In this document: piece by piece, positions 58,040-64,000 of the stretch | Numbering within the stretch: the stretch's first letter is position 1 | Layout: every line of letters begins with the position of its first letter | Program-made: the position numbers and the translations under genes | Notes under the pieces: model-generated | The model's input: the letters and a program-made list of their open reading frames with translations, nothing else | Databases searched by the model: none | Told to the model about the DNA's origin: nothing | From: Aspidiotus rigidus | Taxonomy: Eukaryota; Arthropoda; Insecta; Hemiptera; Diaspididae | Direction: 5' to 3' | Length of the DNA stretch: 64,000 nucleotides | Assembly (NCBI GenBank): GCA_035079385.1 | Contig: JAVHKY010000063.1 | Coordinates: 248,001-312,000 of the forward strand

Positions 58040-58958
58040 ATAATGCAAAAGAAAAAGTATAGAAATAGTGTATTTCTAGATAAACGGCGAAAGAGTCGCA
58101 ACACATCCAACTCATCGTGAAAACACCACTTCCGCCGCTTTTCTTGAAAGATATTTTCCAATACGCATGCCTGGACAGAGAAAAGGGAAAAGAGGCTTCA
58201 TTAAGAAAAGTAAAACCGTGGAGAAGTAACAAACAGTGTAGAGAAGAAAACAAATACGCGGCATTGCTTGGGAAAAATGACACTTGCATACTTTTCAGGC
58301 ATATAAGTATAGAAAACACAATTTACTCAACCACATAACGTTTTTTTATTGATAGAAGGACCAAAAGGCTGATACACCAACGGAACTTTGTTCTGGAAGA
58401 AGCAAAATAGCAAGGATTAGTCAATGAAGAACGTCTGAAATAATGTAGATCGTATCCTTCAACTAATCTAGTTCCAACTGTTTACTTTAGTAGCGACACA
58501 ACCGATGATGAGGTGAGTTCCAGAAGCGCTAAAGTTAACCTACGATTAAACTAAGTATAGAAACTATTATTTCACTACAGATTGATCCACGATGAAGGGA
58601 CTTTGGCACAGCCTTTCTCCTCTCTGTCTCTTTGTCTCTCTCATGCGCGCGAGTGCTCGAAGATGAACAAAATCGAAGAGAAAAGATTTGATAGAAGAAG
58701 GAAGAAAGTTGGATACTAGCTGCTGAGGCTCGAATCTATTAGTACACTTTGGGAGCATGTTTCATTGTCGAAGAAATTTTTATCTTGCTTTCCTCAAAAA
58801 ATAAGGTGAGAGTACATCATTTGAGCATTTCTTTAAAGGTTTGGAGAGAGAGATATATCCTCCCTCCCTCGTAAATCCCTGCCTGCGGGCGCGCGGCTTC
58901 GGTAAGTTGTAGAGAACTTTCTCGTTCATTCAGAGCTCAGTTTAAAATGCTGAGTAAT
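58040..58958. other. Unassigned region
   Basis: No gene could be supported. The plus-strand frame at 58117-58338 is lysine-rich and could be further decayed retroelement sequence. A TCTCTGTCTCTTTGTCTCTC pyrimidine run is at about 58618. Confidence 0.4.
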
Positions 58959-59363
58959 CAGGGTGTCTACCAGGTCAACTAAGTCAACTAAGTCAATTAA
59001 AGTCAACTTTTTTGAAACATGGTCAACTAAGTCAAGTAAAGTCAACTTTTCTATCCGTAGGTCAACTAAAAAGTCCAAAAATGCATAATTTTGTGTAAAG
59101 AATGTTTTTCACATGTCTTCCTATACCTATGTACAATATCATGATATAATCAACAAACTGTTGACTTTTAAAATGATTCTTTTCTCAATTAAATATTAAT
59201 TCTTGCAAACGAATAAAAAAAATACCGAAATTACGATATTAGTTTTGAGAGAGGGAGGGAGGGAGGGAGGGAGTTTGATATTTTTTTTAGAGTCAAATAA
59301 AATATCGAAAAAAGGTCAACTAATGTCAACTATTTCCATTTTCCAATTCTGGTAGACACCCTG
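58959..59363. mobile_element. Non-autonomous element, CAGGGTGTCTACCAG ends
   Basis: The perfect 15-bp inverted ends CAGGGTGTCTACCAG and CTGGTAGACACCCTG enclose 405 bp. The direct repeat GTAAT lies at 58954-58958 and 59364-59368 (5 bp seen). Inside are many copies of GTCAACTAAGTCAACT-type words and a GGGA run at about 59249-59271. Non-coding. The end type resembles hAT, but the duplication is shorter than the usual 8 bp. Confidence 0.85.
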
Positions 59364-61152
59364 GTAATTGATATCGTACCTAATGAATATTTCTCTTGAT
59401 TATTGAGTACCTAGTATATTTGAAAAAAGGAAGAAAAAAGAAATTTTTATCGTGACAAGCCTAATTTTTGAAGAACCGCGTTATTTTCACAATTACGCAC
59501 TACTTCAATGATAGTTTTTTGCGAATAATCAACTTTCCTAAAAAACTAGTTTTGTAATCTTCAATGGGTAGCTTTTCACTTTTATCTTTGAAACGTTCGG
59601 TGATTTACACTGGTAATTTTGATATAACTTTTTGATACATCTACGTACCGGCAATCGGTCCTTCATCCACAAACCAATGATGTTTTTTCAACAGGATCTC
59701 GTATTTCTCCTCACCTTCTTCTTCTTCAAAGAGCAAGTCTCATCTTGATTTCATTCCCTATTTTAGCCAGATTTTTTCGACTTGGTAGAGCAGTGTTTTT
59801 CGCGAAAGTTTTTATTTGTTTTAAATTTTTGGATTGAGCGTCTATTTTTTGTAAACCTTACAATACTGTACATGATATTATATGATGCATCAGGGTTGAG
59901 ATTTATTTCCAGTTCAACGACAACGTCCAGTAAAACCACATTTTACTGTCTTGTTTCTTTTTTCGGTCGTATTCATTCTTCTGACTGACTGAGGTACGCG
60001 AGTATTCTCTAGGAGACAGTAATTGGAGGACGTCAATTGTTTATCGTAACAATTCTGCTACATTTCAGTCGACACAATTGCTCTACCCGCTACAAAAATC
60101 AAATCTAAGTTATCTTAGTTTGAAGATAAAAATAAGTAAAGTATGTTATAACCTCGTCTTTAAAAGTACATCCATTCAAAATATCAATACTTTCGGTACC
60201 CTTCCACAATTATATCTAATGAATGTATCATTCTATCGCCTGCAAATATTTTTCATAAAAAAAAAAAATAACAATTTAGACAATTTCTGATAGCGAATAC
60301 AAATCCTATATTCTATTCGCATTAAGAAAGAGCTTGAGAAAAAGTTGGTGTGAGTTGCCCTTTCTTGAGCTCTTCTTCGACGTGAACGGAATATGCGCAT
60401 CACAGGCAGTTTGTCATATTTGAATTGAAGGAAAAATAGAGAGCGGGTGACGGGAAGTTGAATACCGATACGACTAAGGGAATTAAAATAGGCAAACTAT
60501 TCGACATCTGTTTTGTGGTATTGCACGAACTTAACTATAAGGGACTGTAAATTCCGGTGATAGCTCAATACCTTACAAGAATATTACGAAAACGAACGTT
60601 TCATGTTTCTGGACAAATTCATGAGTGCATAATTGTAAGTGCATGTGTGGGTGTGATTTAACTGCACACTAAAAATACGGACTTTCCACATCTAAAAAAG
60701 GGATAGAGCTTTATTTAAAACAATGAACATCGAATAAATGGAAAACGCTCTAAAAAAAGTAATTGAATAAAAAAATATTGCAATGCACATTTAAAAATGA
60801 AAAACACTCTAAAAAAAGTACAGCACATTACAAAAACAGGAGAAACACTAAATAGTAGGTAGTCAATTTAAAAAATATGAACTCTGTAATAATAGCATTC
60901 GAAACATAACAATCATGTTGAGCTCAAAAAAATTGAAAATTAAAATAAAAATCGAAAAAACAAACAAAATGATAACATTACGAGGAACGCTTTTTTGCTT
61001 TCGCGGGCCTTCCGCGTTTTTGTTTTCGACCAATTGGAACTTCCTTCGCTTCAGATGGTGCATTCACTATTTGGAAGCGGATCTGCATGCCCACGATATG
61101 TTTGCAATCAATTTTTTGATGTGATAAGAAGGACGTGAACAGGAGCACTCTT
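59364..61152. other. Gene-free AT-rich stretch
   Basis: Only short frames without recognisable features. Near 60750-60830 the phrase AAAACRCTCTAAAAAAAGTA occurs twice about 60 bp apart. Nothing else stands out. Confidence 0.45.
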
Positions 61153-61518
61153 CTACGTTGTCGTATCCACTCGAATTACCCACACTCCATAGTTATGCGA
61201 ACGGAAGTCTTCAAAATTCGTCCATTTCTCGTTTCTCTTCTTATACGTACGCAGATACTTTTCAGGTATGGCCTTTCTATACGCAGGTGATGTGGTATAA
61301 TACAATCTTGTCCCATCTTCGGCACACTGTTGAATTACTTTCCTATTAGAATAAGCCCACTGGTAACTTGAAGTCCATAACTTTAGAGGAATCGGCGGAG
61401 AGGAAGAGAAATTAAGACAATCGACGGACTCCTCGGTCCTCCTATAATCAACCAATCTTTTACAAGATCTGCGAGGCTGCTCAAAAATTGGCCGACAGGA
61501 AGTCTTTCTCGTACGCAA
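61153..61518 (-). CDS. Unrecognised protein-like frame, possibly an exon
   Basis: An open frame of about 121 codons with protein-like composition: basic and Cys-containing start (RTRKTSCRPIFEQPRRSCKR), then LWTSSYQWAYSNRKVIQQ, RLYYTTSPAYRKAIPEKYL and EKWTNFEDFRSHNYGVWV before a TAG. It has no ATG at its start and stays open upstream to about 61535, so it is more likely a terminal exon than a whole gene. The Trp/Tyr-rich, repeat-poor sequence recalls small ciliary microtubule inner proteins, but I cannot name a family. I found no convincing upstream exon. Confidence 0.4.
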   Translation of the reverse strand: MRTRKTSCRPIFEQPRRSCKRLVDYRRTEESVDCLNFSSSPPIPLKLWTSSYQWAYSNRKVIQQCAEDGTRLYYTTSPAYRKAIPEKYLRTYKKRNEKWTNFEDFRSHNYGVWVIRVDTTT

Positions 61519-62652
61519 TGATTTTAGATAGGGTTACTTAAGTCTTATTTTAATGCTCAAATTTACTTTAAAATATACTTTAGTTGATGCGCATTACTTA
61601 ATTTTTTGTTGTTCATATTCCATTCTTTATCTTTTCTATATATTTAGTACGGAAATTCCTTCTTTTAATGTGCCATTATATATTCCCCTGCATGTATACC
61701 ATTTTTGGCGTGTATTCGTTTCGCATATACAAAATGATAATAATTGATTCATAATTTTGGAGACAGTATTTATCAGTGCTACACTGTTTCAAGATACAAA
61801 CGAGTAATAGACCGAAGTATCAGACCTGATGAGAACTTTAGGGAGATGTCTATTATAACTGTAGAATACTAACTGTATGCATCGCTATCACCAGGTGTGA
61901 TTCTTAGTAGTTTTTCGGTTGCCACGCGTTTCATTTACTATGTATACGTAGGTCCTTTCAATCTGCTAACGTGACACCGTATTTAATTATCCCTTTTATT
62001 TGTACTACTCTACATTTAAAACGGAGAGGAAAAAACAAAAAAATTAGTCAGCACAGTATCGTGGAGTATTCAGTCATCACTGCTAGCTCGCCCGCAGACC
62101 CATCACTTACACCACCGCCTTTGTAACCACCATGGTTGTATCGTTTGTTCGACATTATTGAAATTATGTGGATCAGATGTTTTCAACGACGAAATTACGC
62201 ACATTAACGAGCTCGTCGGAAGATGATCGAATAAAAACACCCTCTTGCACCCTTTTTGTCAGTGACGTGAAAAGCAAACTAACTACCTATACTTACGCCT
62301 ATGTCAATCGAATTTTATTTTTGCTTTTCATTTTTTTTCCAGCTGGTACGTTCAGTTTTTCTGTCTTATATTAAATGAGGGTGAATTTTCTGAAAAATGT
62401 TGATTCATCCATCGATTAGCTTCCGAATAAAAGAATACTCGTTACAATTCTACTTGAATTGACTCTTTAATGCTGTAATACGAGCAAATATGTAAGGATT
62501 ATCAACTATCTTAACTGTGTGTACCCACATAAATTACGCCGAGATGTAACTCAGTCGTGGAATTTTTTTTTCTTTCAATTTGTCCTTTGAAATATTTCCA
62601 ATAAAATTCTAACATTCATTAGTATGGAAATATTTTTTACTGCATATACTTC
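61519..62652. other. Intergenic stretch
   Basis: AT-rich with a few short frames (61553-61747, 62168-62374) that show no recognisable features. No repeats are evident by eye. Confidence 0.4.
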
Positions 62653-64000
62653 TCTCGGAGGAAGAAACCTCCCTCCTCAACAAAGGATTAAAGTATGCGC
62701 TACCTCCAGTTTCCGAGACGTCAGCTAAGGAGGATGTGGTTGTGGACCTGGCCATCCGTGTAGGCCTTCACGAACGAATCCTTGACGATTGCGCGAACTA
62801 CGTGGAAAACAATCCAGTCAAATGCACCTCCCGGAGGGAGGCAGTTATTCTCAAAGGCCTGAAGCAGAAACTCTCCTCTGACAATGTTGTTGTATCTAAA
62901 GCGGACAAGGACAACATGGTCGTCCTTATGGAACGAGGGGCCTATGACGATTAAGTCCACGAGTATTTGCGGTCCAGTGGGGCCACAGGAGGTTTCCCCC
63001 TCTCCAAGTTCGTGAGTCACGTGCGTGAGGTAAGGAAAGTGGTCAATGATTCGGCCCACATACTCTCGAGTGTTAAAGAGAAAAAAACCGTCCTCACCCC
63101 AACCCTATGCCGCCGAGGCTCTATGGTCTCCCGAAACTCCACAAAGTAGGAGCACCGATCAGGCCCATCTTCTCGGCCATGTCGTCTCCTACCTATCACC
63201 TGGCAGCCTTTTTGGGTGATTGGTTCAAATCCGCTACCCTTTTCAAACCTAAACGTTCCGTCTCAAGTTCCATCGACCTAGTGGGGAAACTCGGGAGTGA
63301 GAGTCCCCTGTTTAACCCGGCCTGGCTCACGTCCTTCGATGTTGTAGGCTTGTTCCCCAACATCCCTCTCGAGCCTACCGTTCAGTATGCCCTCCAAAAG
63401 ATCACACAGGTGAATATTCACTCCAACCTCAAGCTTGAATTTGAACTCCTCAAAGTTTGTCTTAAACCCAACCTACCGTATTTTACCGCCTATAATGCGC
63501 ACTCGTGGATAATGCGCAGTAAAAATTTGAAGCGATGTGATTTTTAAAAGTTTATTAATATGCGCGTATAATCGCAACCCGCGCATAATGCGCACCCCAT
63601 ATTTACGATCTTCAAAAATGGAGAAAAGGTGCGCATTATACGCGGTAAAATACGGTATGTAGTTTTGAAGGCCAGTTGTTCAAATTGCCAGAAGACGTGG
63701 GAATTCCTATCGGCTCCCCCCTCGGCTCTCTCATGGGGGACCTTTTCGTGGATCTTTTAGAGAGGCAGGTTCTCAATGAGGGGAATCTTCTCGCTGCGCA
63801 TGTCTTGTCTTGGCACAGGTACGCGATGACGTTGGGACGGCCCTGAGAGTTCCTTGGTTGAGTTTCTCTCGCACCTCAACTCCCTCTACCCTAGTGTGAA
63901 ATTCACACTAGAAATAGGGAAGTCCAGAATAAACTTCCTTGACCTCTGCATCACCCTCACGTCTCAGGGATACAAGTATAGTGTTTTCAGAAAACCCGCT
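62653..64000 (+). pseudogene. Penelope-like reverse transcriptase, broken and cut by window end
   Basis: The region is GC-richer than its surroundings, and its reading frame matches the Penelope-like retroelement reverse transcriptase. It starts LSEEETSLLNKGLKYALPP, then VVVSKADKDNMVVLM, PPRLYGLPKLHK with PIRPIFSAM, WLTSFDVVGLFPNIPL (catalytic Asp region), GIPIGSPLGSLMGDLFV, and finally INFLDLCITLT with VFRKPA at the edge. Breaks: a stop at 62952-62954, a frameshift near 63090-63105, a 180-bp element inserted at 63476-63655, and a one-base loss at the RYADD catalytic box (about 63822). It is therefore inactive. The 3' part, including any endonuclease, lies beyond the window. Confidence 0.88.
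63476..63655. mobile_element. 180-bp MITE inserted in the Penelope-like frame, TA duplication
   Basis: The ends CCGTATTTTACCGC and GCGGTAAAATACGG are inverted, followed inward by TATAATGCGCAC and GTGCGCATTATA. TA is duplicated at 63474-63475 and 63656-63657. Removing the element and one TA rejoins the retroelement frame exactly (...KPNL|CSFEGQ...), which fixes both boundaries. Confidence 0.93.

Overview
This is a eukaryotic, AT-rich, repeat-laden window, most likely from an arthropod. Its genes have many short exons with GT-AG introns, several introns of about 70-140 bp and a few of 1-4 kb. All recognisable proteins are conserved animal proteins. The mobile DNA is dominated by short DNA transposons (hAT-like and TA-target elements) plus Penelope-like retroelement remains. 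An insect such as a hemipteran fits, but the sequence does not fix the taxon. Exon models were built by eye from reading-frame continuity, splice signals and remembered family features. All lengths are sums of the exons given.

Region by region. 1-1.3 kb: repeats. 1.3-5.3 kb: a tight cluster of LAMTOR3 (+), a SAC3D1-type SAC3/GANP protein (+) and an NAXE-type NAD(P)HX epimerase (-), the last two converging with 18 bp between stop codons. 7.2-10.5 kb: a DDX52/Rok1 DEAD-box helicase (-, 11 exons). 10.6-22.7 kb: a gene desert of transposons. It includes a 4.2-kb hAT-like insertion with an 8-bp target duplication only 111 bp upstream of the helicase start, and two elements nested in one target site. 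23.0-24.1 kb: an intronless STRAD pseudokinase (+). 24.8-26.5 kb: tandem and dispersed repeats. 28.0-31.3 kb: a RidA/UK114 imine deaminase (+, 5 exons) with a repeat-filled third intron. 31.4-32.4 kb: complex satellite-like repeats. 33.5-42.9 kb: two carbonyl-reductase-type short-chain dehydrogenases arranged head to head, both with an N-terminal signal or anchor. The minus-strand copy carries a 4-kb intron with a 2.9-kb foldback element. 43.6-46.1 kb: six short inverted-repeat elements in 2.4 kb. 46.3-51.0 kb: an ALDH16A1-like aldehyde dehydrogenase homologue (+, 12 exons). 51.4-56.5 kb: a secreted group III phospholipase A2 (-) with an unusually long N-terminal region. 57-62.6 kb: mostly unassigned, with a GIY-YIG remnant, a hAT-like element and one unrecognised reading frame. 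62.65-64.0 kb: a broken Penelope-like reverse transcriptase interrupted by a 180-bp element and cut by the window edge.

The genes do not form a pathway. Two act in metabolite repair (NAXE on hydrated NAD(P)H, RidA on reactive imines), two in nutrient and energy signalling (LAMTOR3 in Ragulator, STRAD with LKB1), and the rest in ribosome or RNA biology, carbonyl reduction and lipid hydrolysis. The most notable material is the transposon landscape: several families of non-autonomous elements, each filled with its own short, often palindromic word, and nested insertions whose target duplications can be read directly.
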